DNA of 64,000 nt from Anas platyrhynchos (Eukaryota; Chordata; Aves; Anseriformes; Anatidae): contig NC_092621.1 of the NCBI RefSeq assembly GCF_047663525.1, positions 9,048,501-9,112,500 on the forward strand. The letters run 5' to 3'. Shown in pieces: positions 1 to 11,931 of this stretch (within the stretch, counting starts at the first letter, position 1; the number at the start of each line of letters is the position of its first letter). The notes under the pieces were generated by a model, which saw only the letters and a program-made list of their open reading frames with translations, had not been told where the DNA came from and did not search any database. The position numbers and the translations under genes were made by a program.

Positions 1-3000
1 GCTGCTTCATGGGGATCTCCCACAGCATCAGGGGGGATAAGGGTTTGGAAGACCCCCATCCTCTCAAGTAGCCCGGCCAGCAGTTCTGGTCTCTGTCCTT
101 TTTCTAAGCACATCAGTGAGGGCCTCCAGCTCCTATCAGAAATGGTCCCAGCCCAAAAGAAGAAAAAAATAACCAGAGAATGCAGGGAAAGGCATCTTTA
201 GCTGCTCGGTCACTGTGGTGATGAGGACAAAACCACTCCCTGCCCTGTTATCAATTATCTGACCCTCTTCCTCCAGGCAAGCACAGCATCTGACCTTGCC
301 ACTCTCCTGCCCTCGTTGCTGGCACCTGTACCAGTGCCCAACACTGGTAATGCAGAGCTACTGCCCTTTTCTATCCAGACCCCTGATCCCTTACCAGGAT
401 TCAAAATCAGGACTAAATGTAAAAAGGGGCTTTCCTACCGACTCAGTGTAGCACATCTGCAAGACCAGGCAGTCTAGAAAGATGTTGAATGAAGGCAGAA
501 GGGACTTAAATGTGACTAACCACAGCAGCAGGCACAATTTGCTGTGATGGCCTGAGGTTATCATATCCTGCCATGAGCAAAACCGCAGCCCAGTGTCTCT
601 TCTGAATAAGAAGTTGTTTCTGTGTTGTGCTGGGCCCTGGCAGGTTGTTTCCGTCTGCTGCAGAGGGTCTGGGCTTGATGGAAATGAGAAGATGCAGTAG
701 CAGGAGGGAAGCTGCAATGAAGGCAGGAGGGTTCCCCTGCAGATGGAGCTCAGTGCAAGGCATTGCCCTGTGAGATCACCCACAAGAACGTCATGTTTAA
801 TTTAACTCAAATAAGCAGCTTGAGGTGCAGCAATTGATGGACAAACATAAATTAGTGAGCAGAAGGCTTGAATGCAGGCCAGAAACAGCTTCTTATGAAG
901 AGATCTCCCTCCATACAAGAGAGCGAGTCCCAGCAACGCAGGAGACCATGCCAGGGTCGTGGGATGAGGAAATTATGAACAACATTTGCTGTCATAAGAG
1001 GGGTGTGATGAACCAGATACATTTGGTCAAAGGCAGGAGACCCAGATGCACACAGGGAAGTGCTGCGACTGGCACCCTTTCTTTAGCGTTTGTGGAGAAG
1101 CCAGATCAGGACTGTAAAGAACTTGCTGTGATAGTGAGAAAGTGGGCATGTAGCAAACATTAATTCCTCCCCAGCAATTTACACACCAAATTAGATCATT
1201 CCTCAATGCCAGAACAGGGTTTTACTAAGGCTCTCCTAAATTATGAAACATGGTTTGCCATGGGCCCAGTTCCAGCCTTGTACCACCCTTGCAGCAAAGC
1301 AGGGTCCATAACCCACTGTGGAGACAAATGGGAGGAAGGAGGAAAAGTAAGAGCCATGGTGCTGACCACTCCATTAATCTAAGGCATCCTTTCTCTAGAA
1401 ATGCCTCCTTTTTTGCTGTCATGTTAGGGTGTAGAAAAGACTTGAATTACTTTCCGAAATCTGGAGGTTGTTCGAATCATTACAGCTCCACTGAAAGCCT
1501 GCATGTTTATGCAGGTTTATGCCCAGCCCACAGCAGTCAGCAAGGCATGGACGAGGAACTCAACCCAAGAGGATGTTGGGCAGCTAGTAATGATTTTACA
1601 GCACGGCTCTACTTATAGCTGTCTGTGGGAACTTCCTAAAATTGGTGTGTAAAAAAAGGTCTGAACAGACTGTTTGCCAAAAGAGTAGGGCAGGGCCAGG
1701 TGTTCCCAAAGGAAGGCTTGTTTTGTTTTTAAAGTATTTTGGCTGAGAAAAAATTATCCTATCAGCTATAGCTGTGATTTGGGTCCCCAACAAACTGCAA
1801 TGTGGTAAAGAGGGAAAAGCAACAGAGCTGCCTTTCTGTTTTTTGTATGACAGCTTGAAAATCCACCTGGCTGATTTTCCAGTTACTTTCTGGATTCATC
1901 CTTCACTCCATGGCTTCCACTAACAAAAGGCAAATCAAGACTGTTGCTCTCAAGGGGTCTTTTAGAAACGTACAGGTGTCAGGATGTTTCAGTGTAGGTT
2001 TCTCCTCTAGAGCTGCAGATCAATACCTCCTACATTACTTATTTTAGTAGCAGGTCTTCAGTTTCCACATAGGATTCAGATGTTGCTCATGTTGCCCAAC
2101 TGCCAAGCCAGGTCGTTGATTTGTGGAACTGTGATTGTTGCTTGCACTGATTTCATTTTTTACTGTTGTTTTTCACCCACAATCCCTCCTGCTTGTCCTA
2201 TGGTGACAACTCCAAAGTTTTGAGAACTTTTGTCCTTTGATTAATAGGACATTTCTTGGTGGAAATTAGCATCTGGGGAAGTTTTTGAAATCTTTGTCAT
2301 TATTTAAATTCACCTTTTTATAAGATGGAGAACAGGCAGACCTGGAGCTTGTGAACAGCTACCTGGCAACTCCAGGTTTATGGCACACTATTTCCATCAC
2401 TTCAGACAACAGATCAGGTCTCATCAAGCCATGTCATTTTTATAGAAAAGTCAACAAAGTCTACAGGTAATACCAGTAATTAACTGGTGAATGGCTTGTC
2501 AGTGCAAGCACCTGAGTGCAAATACTTCTTGGTCTGCACTCAGAATACTTTCCAGTAAAATGGTAATCCAATACTATTTTCCAGCTGTAGCTTCTGGCAA
2601 CCACATTGCCCATTAAAAAAAAAAAAAAAAAAAAAAAAAAATTATTACTATTTTATTTTTTATTCTTTTTATTTTTATTTTTTTCCCAGTCATTGCTGCT
2701 TTTCTTTTAGGAAAATCTCACTTTTGGTTGACCAACAAGGCTTCATAGCTCTCCCTATTGATACAAGGGCTACTTTTTGACCAAGTATCTCAGCAAAGGC
2801 TTCAAGAGAGCAAGCAGTCATAGTAAAAAAATTAAAGTTTTAGCATGGAAAAACCCATGGACAGCTGATGGGAAGCAGAGGAGGTCAGTGAGGCTGCCAT
2901 GAAGCTGATGCATGTGGGGAAAACCAGTCCCTGAGGGGTATATGGCAGAGATCTACACAATCCAGAGAGGTCTGGAGAGAATGGGTAGGGGTTGACTGGT

Positions 3001-4894
3001 TAGGGACTAGTCCCAAATGGGACGGGGTGTCAGGGGAAGGCTCACAGTGTGCAGGAGGAGGTGGCTCTGCGCACAGCAGCCATCCATCCTTGCCACCATG
3101 CAGGCAGAGGGAAGAGATCTGGTAGCCAACAAATACAATTAAATAAGGTCAGGAAATTCCCCAACAAAATAGTTTGAGGCTGGAAAAATGTATGAAGTAG
3201 GAAAAGTTCCAGATACATTTGTTTTTTTTGCCTCTTCCATGCACGTTGCTTAGGGTTGCTGCAGGGGAGTGGGGTACGAGGGGTCAGGGAGCAGCCAGCA
3301 GCACATGTGGCCAGGAGGAGAGCAACCCCCAAAGGATATGCATGAGAATTGAGAGGTCTTCTCGTGTGTGGCTGTTGCATTCAGCCTCCTTGGAGGGTCA
3401 TTTCATCCATCAGTGTTAAATGCAGCATTATTTCAGCAGTTTCTGTCTGCTTGTAAGCGCACGGATCCTGCTTGTGCCTGAGGCTCAGTTCCCACTGCAC
3501 ATCTCATGGTGCTGGGGCAGCATTGAACTTCAACACTTCAGCTCCCCCTTCCTCGCAGGGAATTTACAAAGCAACCACCCTCAGAAACAGCTTGGGCAAT
3601 TCCAGGATTTCCGTTTTTCAGCAGGAAAATGAACCAACTCTCTGATGTCTGTCAAGGGCAAGCACCTCTGTCCTGCCCACTGCCTTAAGACTGCAGCCCC
3701 GGGCAGGATGGAATGGGGAGAGGCTACAGGAGGAGATCGGCCCCAAACAAAGAATGTGTTTGCTCTCTGCTCTGCAAGTGTCTGGGCATTGCCAGACACT
3801 GCTGAGATAAACTCCTTTCTTGCAAAACACCCTTGGCTTTATTAGCAGTCTAGCGCAAATGTAGTAGCTGATCGTGTGATTGCATCAAATGCATTTCACT
3901 GGAAAGGAGGTTTGCTGGGAAACATCCTGTGACCATCCTTAATTTACCAAAAAATCATAGCTGTGGGGCTCCTGTTGTGTAACAACAGTACAGCACCACT
4001 GTCTGCTAACACTGGACAAGATCATTTTTAGAGCAAAGAGAAAGAACAAGATCCCTGAGGCTGTACTGCTGCCCCGACAGCCCACCAGCTCCTAACCCAA
4101 TCCACTGTAACTTCTAGGAGATGCACCTACATCCTCACTCCTCGCTAGCACAATGAAATGCATGCACTCAGTCTGGGGCTTTATCAAAGAGAGACTGAAT
4201 TCGGTGGATTTACTTTAGCTGGTAAGATTTATGGTTTACAAAAAGAGTTGCCAGTCTGAGGTTTGTCTTTAGAGAATAAACATCCCAGCTGCACAGTCAA
4301 AATTGTTGTTGTCCCCTGGTAGAGACAGCCTGAAAAACTCTGAGCACCTAACCTGTGAAACTGCAGGTCTGTTATCCACGCAGCATCAGGGACTGAATGA
4401 GCCCTGAAGCACTTCAGGGATTTGTTTCAGTGAATCCCTTTCAATAACCTGCATCCTCAGGCAGAAGAGCAAAATAAAAGGGGAATTATTTATTATCTCA
4501 GGGGTTTTGCAGCCCTCTGCCCGTGATGGGGTGGGAGGGACAGCGGGGCTATTCCTGGGGAACACGGCTCTGCAAGATGCTGCCTGCCAGGATTTCTGCT
4601 TTCCTCCTCTACCCATGCACATCAAACACCAGGCTGTTTGGCTTCCAAATCTTCCTGCACCCTGCAGGATGCAGGATTCAAGCGATCTTGGCCAAAGATG
4701 ATCCACTGTGGTGCTGAGTGCCACAGGGTCCCCAGCATGTCCTGCTCCCCCCTAACCACCACGGGAGCAGGACCAGCACCGCGGGGTCCTGTCCCCCTTC
4801 CCACTGTGCACTCCTGATGTTGGGGCAGTGAACACAGCACCCAGGGATAGCTCAGTGTCACCTCTGCCCTCAAACAGGTTAATTCACCCTCTCT
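1..4894. other. No gene recognised; non-coding sequence
   Basis: I see no ORF with protein-like composition, no chain of spliced exons and no RNA gene. The open frames here are short and overlap in several frames. The stretch holds an A-run at about 2,615 followed by A/T-rich sequence, and otherwise ordinary single-copy DNA. NUDT2, the human neighbour on this side of MYORG, was not recognised. Confidence 0.6.
2615..2690. repeat. Poly-A run followed by A/T-rich low-complexity tract
   Basis: A run of about 27 A (2,615-2,641) leads into T-rich sequence with scattered A. No retroposon body is recognisable beside it, so it may be the tail of a decayed element or simple slippage. Confidence 0.8.
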
Positions 4895-4985
4895 TCCTTG
4901 CATTTTGTCCAACCTGCTTTTAAAAGTGGCCAGGATGATGCCACAGTCTCCCTGGACAAGCCATCCCAGTGCCTGGCCAGCCTGT
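4895..4985 (-). repeat. Old CR1 LINE fragment
   Basis: The stretch with ttgtccaacctgcttttaaa, then 'ccaggatgatgccac' and 'cccagtgcctgg', resembles the inner part of the CR1 3' UTR read in reverse complement. The characteristic terminal octamer is missing, so this is an internal remnant. The call rests on remembered CR1 consensus, not an alignment. Confidence 0.55.
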
Positions 4986-5329
4986 CTCCTGGGCACCCGT
5001 GTTTAATCCTGTTTTAAATTCTGCCCGAAATGCACCCGCAAAGCACTTGTTTTACAGCCGGTGGGTTCACAGCTTTGCAGCCAAAGCAACATTTCAGCAG
5101 AAAACCGGGTTAAACTCTGGGAGACAGCTTGCTTCCCTCTTTCTGGCTACCCCGAAGGAGGAGAAACTTACCCTCAAGCCAAGGCAGGAGGCAAATGCAA
5201 CTCAGACTCAGCCTGAAAAGCTCCATTGTGTCCCAGCTCAGGGAGGGAAGGAACCTCCAGAGCCTTCTCTGTCATTCAAAGCAGAAAAACCTGCCGGGAA
5301 GCAAAAACTCCTCTTTTGTCCTAGCGCTG

Positions 5330-5640
5330 GAGACTTGGCAGAGGGCTTATCAGCAATGGACCGGTGTGCGGACGCAGCCCCCTTGGAGGTTATCCCTTAG
5401 GAGCGATCCCGCGGTGAGCTGGGCTGGCGGGGATGCTGGACCAACGCGCTCACAGCCTCTGACCTCTGCTCCTCGGCACTCCCCGGCAATGAGCACCGCA
5501 TGCTAAGGAGGCTGGCGGGCTGCCTCGGCGGGGCTGGGACTGGGGGAGGATGCAGGGCTTGCCTGGCAAGGAAAGGCAAAGTTCGGAGGGGCGTGGGATG
5601 CGTCTGCCCAAACCCTGTGCTGGGGCGGTGGCTGCCACTG
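5330..5640 (+). promoter_or_regulatory. GC/CpG-rich segment, possible promoter upstream of MYORG copy A
   Basis: This is a local island of CpG dinucleotides (gcggacgcag, gatcccgcggtgagc, ctcggcggggctggg) in an otherwise CpG-poor stretch. A GTGAGC donor-like site follows CCCGCG at about 5,412. It lies about 6.3 kb upstream of the copy A coding exon. The CpG island upstream of copy B lies at a similar distance from its own coding exon. The role as a first exon or promoter is inference only. Confidence 0.25.
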
Positions 5641-6394
5641 GGTCGTCGTCTCTTTAGGGATAAGTTTTTTTTTTTTGTGCATCAGTATGGGTTCTGCACA
5701 GCATAAAACCCCCCTGTTCCTCCTTGATGGGCAGCAGCGAAGGCTGTCTGGTGAAAGAGCAGCAGGGGAGGCCTGATAAATAATTTTACTAACGAGATGC
5801 TCACACTCAGCCACATCCTCTCCTGTTTGCCTGTCCCACCTGCCTGCTGAGGTCTTTCCCACCTGGATCCGTTATTAACCCTGGAGGTGCCTCTTGCATA
5901 AAAACACATAAAAATGATGGTTTCATGTTTCTTTTAGGGGTCCAGTCCAGGATGGCACTGGCATCAAACCTCCCAGCTCTGCCCATGAGACCGGGAGCCA
6001 CTTGGAGAGCTGCTCCTGCCTGGCCGTGGTGCTGCACTCAGGGAAGGCGCTGCAGAAACGGATTTAATGGATTTTCCCATGACAATGTGCCAAGTTGCAC
6101 TGAATACCAGAGATTTTTATGTTAAAAAAGCACATATGTTAAACTCTCATCTATATTATTGCTTTGCTTCTGGGGTTGGAAATGTGAATGCTCTCCATGG
6201 CGTTTGCTGAATGTGTCCCTCCTGCAGGAGGAGCACATGGAAAATTCTCTTCCAGTGCACTCCAGGCAGATGGAGAACATTACATCAAATGTCCTGGAGG
6301 AGAGGCTGCTCTCTCTTCTACCACAAATCACGTTACCACTCCTTCCCCTGGAACAGGTATATCACTTGGTTTTCTCCTCCTGGCTCATCAGTCT

Positions 6395-6480
6395 ATTTTA
6401 CACAGGGAAACTGAGGCACAGAGTGGCTGTTGTCTGCCCAAAGCCAGGAAGTCTGTCTCTGAGCTCCTGAATCCCGAATT
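6395..6480 (-). repeat. Ancient MIR/L3-like repeat remnant
   Basis: The motif ttttacacagggaaactgag, then 'gcacagagtggctgt' and 'ctgcccaaagccaggaagt', matches the familiar tail region shared by MIR/L3-type amniote repeats. It is decayed and short. Identification is by eye. Confidence 0.5.
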
Positions 6481-6765
6481 TCTCCCAACCCATTGGATCA
6501 CTTTTGCTTTCTAACACCCAGAAAGCATTTTCTGATCCATGCCAGGAAGGTGTCCATCTCCTGCCATGCATGGAGCTTTAATGTAGTTGGGACCATGCTG
6601 GGGCAGTCCCCAGATCTGAATCCAGTGAGGACTCAGAATGTCTGTAGAGTGAAAAATACATGTACCATGTCTGTCCCACTCTTCTCCTGCCATTTTCAGC
6701 TGGATTCCCAGTCCTGGTGTGTTCAGCTTTGCAGTGCCTCAACTAGCCCCTGTGAATTTCACAAA

Positions 6766-6955
6766 TCATAGAATCACAGACTCATCTAGGTTGGAAAAGA
6801 CCTTTGAGATCACCTAGTCCATCCATCAGCCTGACCTACTGAGTCCCATCACTAAACCACAACCCTTAGTGCCATGTCCACCTGGCTCCTAAGCACCTCC
6901 ATGGATGAGGACTCCTGCACCCTCACCTCCCTTGGTGCCCCTCCAGGAAAGCAGC
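6766..6955 (-). repeat. CR1 LINE 3' end (reverse orientation)
   Basis: It begins with tcatagaatcacag, the reverse complement of the CR1 3' terminal repeats. It continues with ctaggttggaaaagaccttt and 'gagatcacctagtcca', then the typical 'accctta..gccatgtccacctggctcctaagcacctcca' block. The element is truncated at its 5' end as most bird CR1 copies are. Confidence 0.9.
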
Positions 6956-9038
6956 TGAGTTCACTTGATTTGTCTAGAGCTGGAATGAGGAGAGCCTATA
7001 TCAGAAACCCATGGCATTTGTGAGCTCTGCAGAAAGTGACCAGTCTAAATGTGCACATGTCAGCACAGACCAAAACAAGCCAGCTTAAAATCAGTCTCTG
7101 AGATCTCCCAGGTCTCAGGAAAGCAGATAATTCCTCTCCCTGATGCACAAACTCATGTGGAGAACAGCATCATTCTGCTCCAGTGCGTTTCAAAAGCCTG
7201 CATCCTTTCACACAAGCCACACACCACTTTTGGCCTTATTTCTTACACATGCAGGAAAGTGTTTGCATATAAAATCTCACTGTAGCTCCTAATCCTGTTC
7301 TTCCACAGTGCACTGGATGGCTGATGGCATGGGTTTGCCTCTTGTATAGGGATGCTTCTCCCAGTCCTTTTCATAGCTTTTCTTAGGCTGCCCTAAGAGG
7401 GAACAAGTGACTTTCCAGCTGTGGTCTCTTCCACAAGGAACAAGATAGTCCTAAAACTGCTGGCTCCCAGCCACATCACTTCAATGTCCTGTTAGTCTGC
7501 ACTGACCTGCATCCCCTGGATCAGCCTTGTTCTTGGCTCCATCACCAGTTTGTTGACTGCTTTGCATTTTCCTCTTCATTTTGCAGCTCATGCTAGAGTG
7601 AATCAGGGTGAAGTGATGAGCACTTCTGTCTGGGTGCCTGGTTCAAAGTGCTTGTGAAAAATCAACTTCAGCCCTGCTGGGAAGTTTCTGAAAGTCTCAG
7701 AGAAGTCACTTGTGCGTGGCCAGGCTGAGTTCTGGTGGTCCTCACAGCCCTGGTGGTGGGAAGCCCTGCTCAGACCCACATCCCTCCCTGGATCATTCCT
7801 TCACCCGGCACCAGCCCAGAGGTCATTCAGAGCTGCCTGACATGACAGCACCTCTTTATTTCCCCATATTACCTTTATTTACAGAGCTCTTGGCTTATTT
7901 CCCTTCTCCTTGGGCACCTTTGGAGATCCCCAGAGCCCCAGACAAGCCCTGGGGGATGAGTGGTGGTGTGGGGACCGCTCACCCCGCAGCCCTGGGACCA
8001 GCCTGGTGGAGCTGCTCCCTGCAGTATCCCCGGCCTCCAGCCCAGGCTGTCTCGGCAGATGGAGCTGCTTCCCTAGGATGCAGCCAGACGCCGTGCCCAG
8101 ACCCTGCCTCGGCTGATGCACGCAGCTTGGAGCAGTGCGTGGTGGTCCTTGTGTGCGGGCTCGGGAGTCGGACACGGCCCTGGGATGGGGAAGGAGCTGG
8201 TTTTTGCATTTTCTTTTCTTCCAGATGGGGAAGGAGGAGTTTGTCTGTGTAAGTAAGTAAACGGGACTTCCCACTTCAGCTAGGACTGAATGACATGTGC
8301 AGTAAACGCTGCTTCGTTTCAGGTAATGGGGGGGGCTGGGATCCTCTGAAGAAGGAAAAACCCCAGGAAATACTCCTGCTCCAGATCCGAGCTGCTCTCG
8401 CATGGCTCTGGGGCCACCAGGCTTCCACAGGGATGCCAGCTTTGCAGCAGTGCTTTGTAAACGCACAAGCCAGCAGAGATTTCACCGAGATGAGTTATAA
8501 GCCCTCTGTACACCAGCGAGAAGTGGGGAGTGGGGCAGGGACATCAGTGTCCTTGTCCCCATACCCAGAGCCCTTGGAGACGTCTGGGTCCCTGGGCGAT
8601 TTCCCCCTTGCATTAAGCCCTGTTGGCTTTGTAGCTAATCTGTGTCAGGCAGTGTGACAACCTTGTCCCTCCTCTGCTCCTCTTCCTTGTCTGCAGTGAC
8701 AGCAGAAACCTTTTTCCCTATGGTATGTAGGCACACAGGGAGTAGGGACAGGCCCCCGCCCCGGTGAGCTGTGAGTCTCACACACAGGCAGCTGTGTGCC
8801 GGGACATGGGAGCTGAGGGGAGCTGCTTTCAGCTTTGGGTGTGTTTGCTGTGAAAAAGTCCCACTGCAAACGGTTGGAAAGGGGCAGGTAAATGATTAAT
8901 CTGTTCTTGCAGAGCCTGACAGAGCAATGGTTTGTTTATAGCCATGACTTATAGCTACCTATGGTGCTTTCGGCCAGAACTTGCCGTATACCCACCTGTG
9001 AGAGCCTGATAGCAACCCCTAAGTGTCTGATAACCTGC

Positions 9039-9047
9039 TATAAAAGG
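9039..9047 (+). promoter_or_regulatory. TATA-box-like site (TATAAAAGG)
   Basis: TATAAAAGG is a strong TBP-type match. GATA motifs flank it (tctgataacc just upstream) and a CCGCAG|GTGATG donor-like site lies about 65 bp downstream, near 9,113. On the + strand this could be the promoter and short non-coding first exon of MYORG copy A, 2.9 kb away. No transcript evidence is available; a chance match is possible. Confidence 0.25.
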
Positions 9048-9894
9048 AGTCTTCATGGAAAGACCGCTCCCTTTATTTAAAGACAGGATTGCTTCCCTTT
9101 GGGTTTTTCCGCAGGTGATGCTCTGCTGCTGCACCCTGCACCAGGGACAGGCAAATGCAGCTGAAAGCTCCTGCCTCACACTGTGAGCCCAAAAAGCCTG
9201 AGGGTTCAGGTCTCACACATCTGGGAAGTAGACTGAGGCCTGTCAAACTCATTCCATGTGTGCCAAGTGCTCAGCTGAGGTGCTGGGGGCAGATGTGACC
9301 CTGGGGGGGGGCTCTCAGGGTAGGTGCACCAAGGGGTTTGGGCACGTAGCTCCCCTTCTCTCTGGCTGACATGAGCTTCATCCCCTGCAACCCTTCCTTA
9401 GCTCCCATTTAACTCTAAGAGGGTCTAAAGTCCTGGCTCATTTTCTGCATGTAAAGGTGGCAGCTATGTCAATATTTAATCTGTGCTGCTTAGATCCTCG
9501 GAGTGAGGAATCCAGGCTCCTTTTGGAGCAAAGTCTGCTAACTGATGGGGCAGAACCGGCACCAGATCAGCTCCCGATAAAGCAGCCCAAATAAAACACA
9601 ACAATGTCCTGTGTCTGCATCTCCCACACAGGATTTGACCCCCTGGGGGATAAGCAGGTACCAGAGCAGCTCAGCATCCTCCTTTGGGGAGGAAACCCCA
9701 AAGGGATGCAGGGCACAGGGGTCCCGGTTCCCTCATGTGCCCTCTTTCTGGAGCTCAGCTTCTGTCCCCCTGCCTAACAGAGGGGTTCAAAGTGATTGTC
9801 TTGGAGAAAAACTGTGTGTGTGTGCATAGAAATTAGGAAAACTCCTGGATGTCCTTTATTAGTCCCAAATAATAATAGTCCCAAATTCCCTGTT

Positions 9895-10019
9895 TTTTCT
9901 TTTTCTTTTTTTTTTTTTTTAAATAATTTTTTAAATCATTTTTTTTTTTTGTTTAATATTAAAAAAGAAAAAGAAAAAAGCAGAAGTCTTGAAAAAAAAT
10001 ATAAAAAATATTTCCCTCT

Positions 10020-10051
<32 letters not shown>

Positions 10052-10052
10052 C
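9895..10052. repeat. T-rich / A-rich / T-rich low-complexity tract
   Basis: The tract is T-runs, then A-rich sequence at 9,961-10,011, then a pure run of 29 T at 10,023-10,051. The complementary T-rich and A-rich blocks could fold back. Assembly of such runs is error-prone, so run lengths should not be trusted. Confidence 0.85.
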
Positions 10053-11931
10053 ATTTTCTTACTCTGGAAAATGGTGGGGCTCATCTTAAAGAAAAGCCCT
10101 TTTTCCAGGCTGGCCAGGGGGGCTAAAGGAGGAAGGAAGAAGAAGGAGGAAAACTCGAGGGCGGCAACTCAGGAGCTGACCCAGCACATAAAAACATCTT
10201 CAAAGCGAAGAGCTTGTTTTTCAAAAACACCAGGGTTTCGCTGGAAACGACCCGAGCTGGAGCCGCCAAGCAGGGCTGGGACCCAGGCCAGCTTTGGGGA
10301 GGCTGCCAGCTCTCAAAGTGTGCGTAACCCAACCTGCGCCCAAACTGTCCCTGCCCCACACCAGGACTGGGTCACCATCTCCTTGGGGCACCAGTGACCT
10401 TTCTTCTCCCTACCCCCTGCTCCCTAAGCCCCTTCCCCAACACTGATGGGTTCCTGCGAGTTGGGCTCCGCAGGAGTGATATTTGTCCAGGATGCTTTTA
10501 TTCATTCTGGCTCTTTTTCAGGGCAAAGTCTTGCTCTCCCTGACAGCTCACTCAAAAAATAGCTCAGCGGCTCATTTTGCTGGCTGGGAGGCTGCTGCGA
10601 TCGATACCGAATGCGGTGACTTCTGGTATTTTTAATGGCTCCCTGGGCAGCTTATCGTCTCTGTATACTTAGATACTGATGTCACAGCAGCGTGGGTAAA
10701 TACACCAGGCATGTATTGCTGGGCATGGCTGGGCTGAGCAAGAAGTACTTCTTTTTTCTTCCCCTCCACGCAGGCTGCTCCTGCAAACTTGGGGTCTTGG
10801 AGATGCATCAGACCACACAGATCCCAGACAGGGTCAGCCCCATTGCCTCATGCTGCCTGCTCCATTTTCTGCCGTTTTTGTTGGCACTGGATGCTCTTTC
10901 AGGTGCTGGGAGCTGCACTGCACTGGCTGACTTTCCAGCTCATGATGCAGCTGGGATGTGCACAGCAGTGCTGTGCATTTCCCAGCAAAACAAGGATGTC
11001 TGCTTTAATGTGCTCTTGGTCTTGCAACAATTCCAGTTTAACAGCCTAACTCCAAACCCTGTGCCTAAATATCTTCCACCCCCGTTGCAGCGTAGCCTCT
11101 GGCCTGATGGAGGACAGATGTGCATCTTGGGAGTTACAGGACTTGAATTAGGACAAAAATAAATGGAGAACTGGATGGAGGGAAACATCCTTCTTTTCCC
11201 CAGCCGGTGCAAGACATCATGGAGAAAGAAGGGCTCTGGCGAGCACCATGACGCAGTGCAGTGCAGGCGGCTGGCAGCCCCAAAGCCCATGTGTGCCCAC
11301 GTCCCCGTGTCCCTGCTGCAGCTCAGGAAAAGAGCAAAGTGCAGGGAGATAAAACTTCTGCTCACCGGGCTGCATCCCCAGGGGTGGTGGGAACTGCTGC
11401 AGAGGCTGGACACTTTGGCACAGCATTTCGCTACCTGCATTCAATGCACAGAAGCCATGGACAGGTAGGGAAATCTGTCAGGGCAAAAAATTGATATAAA
11501 AACAACAAAATCCTGACCAAATTGCCTGAGTCACCAGGTGCCAGCCCCTCTCCCTGGCCCCGTTCTGCTCTGTGTTCCAGCAGGACGCAGCGCAGCTGCA
11601 GCCAAAGGACAGTCACAGGAATCCTGGCACTGCCCTGCTCCAAAAAAGCTCAGCTCAGCTTCCAGAGATCAGGCTGCAGCAGCACAGAGCAGAGCAATCC
11701 AGAGCTGCAGAGACAGATCCAGGAGGATCTAGGGCTGTTCAGAAGATTTTATTGCTTTTTTCACTGTTTATAACCCTCTGTTTCAAAAAATGATGCTGCA
11801 GGTGTGAGTGGCCAGGCTTTGGAAAGAAGATTGTGATCACTTTCACATTGTATCCGGGCTTTTCTTTCAACAAGTAGAAGGAAAAAAAAAAAAAAAAAGC
11901 GAAGTATCTAACCAGATATTACAAAGGAGTC

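Larger units (their letters stand above)
7000..11870. other. Upstream region of MYORG copy A; no coding gene recognised
   Basis: Apart from the TATA-like site and the low-complexity tract, this stretch holds GC-richer segments (about 7.7-8.7 kb and 10.1-10.4 kb) with open frames that have no recognisable protein character. A segment near 10,550-10,660 (cgatcgataccgaatgcggt) has the look of non-coding regulatory sequence, but I cannot support a function. Confidence 0.4.
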
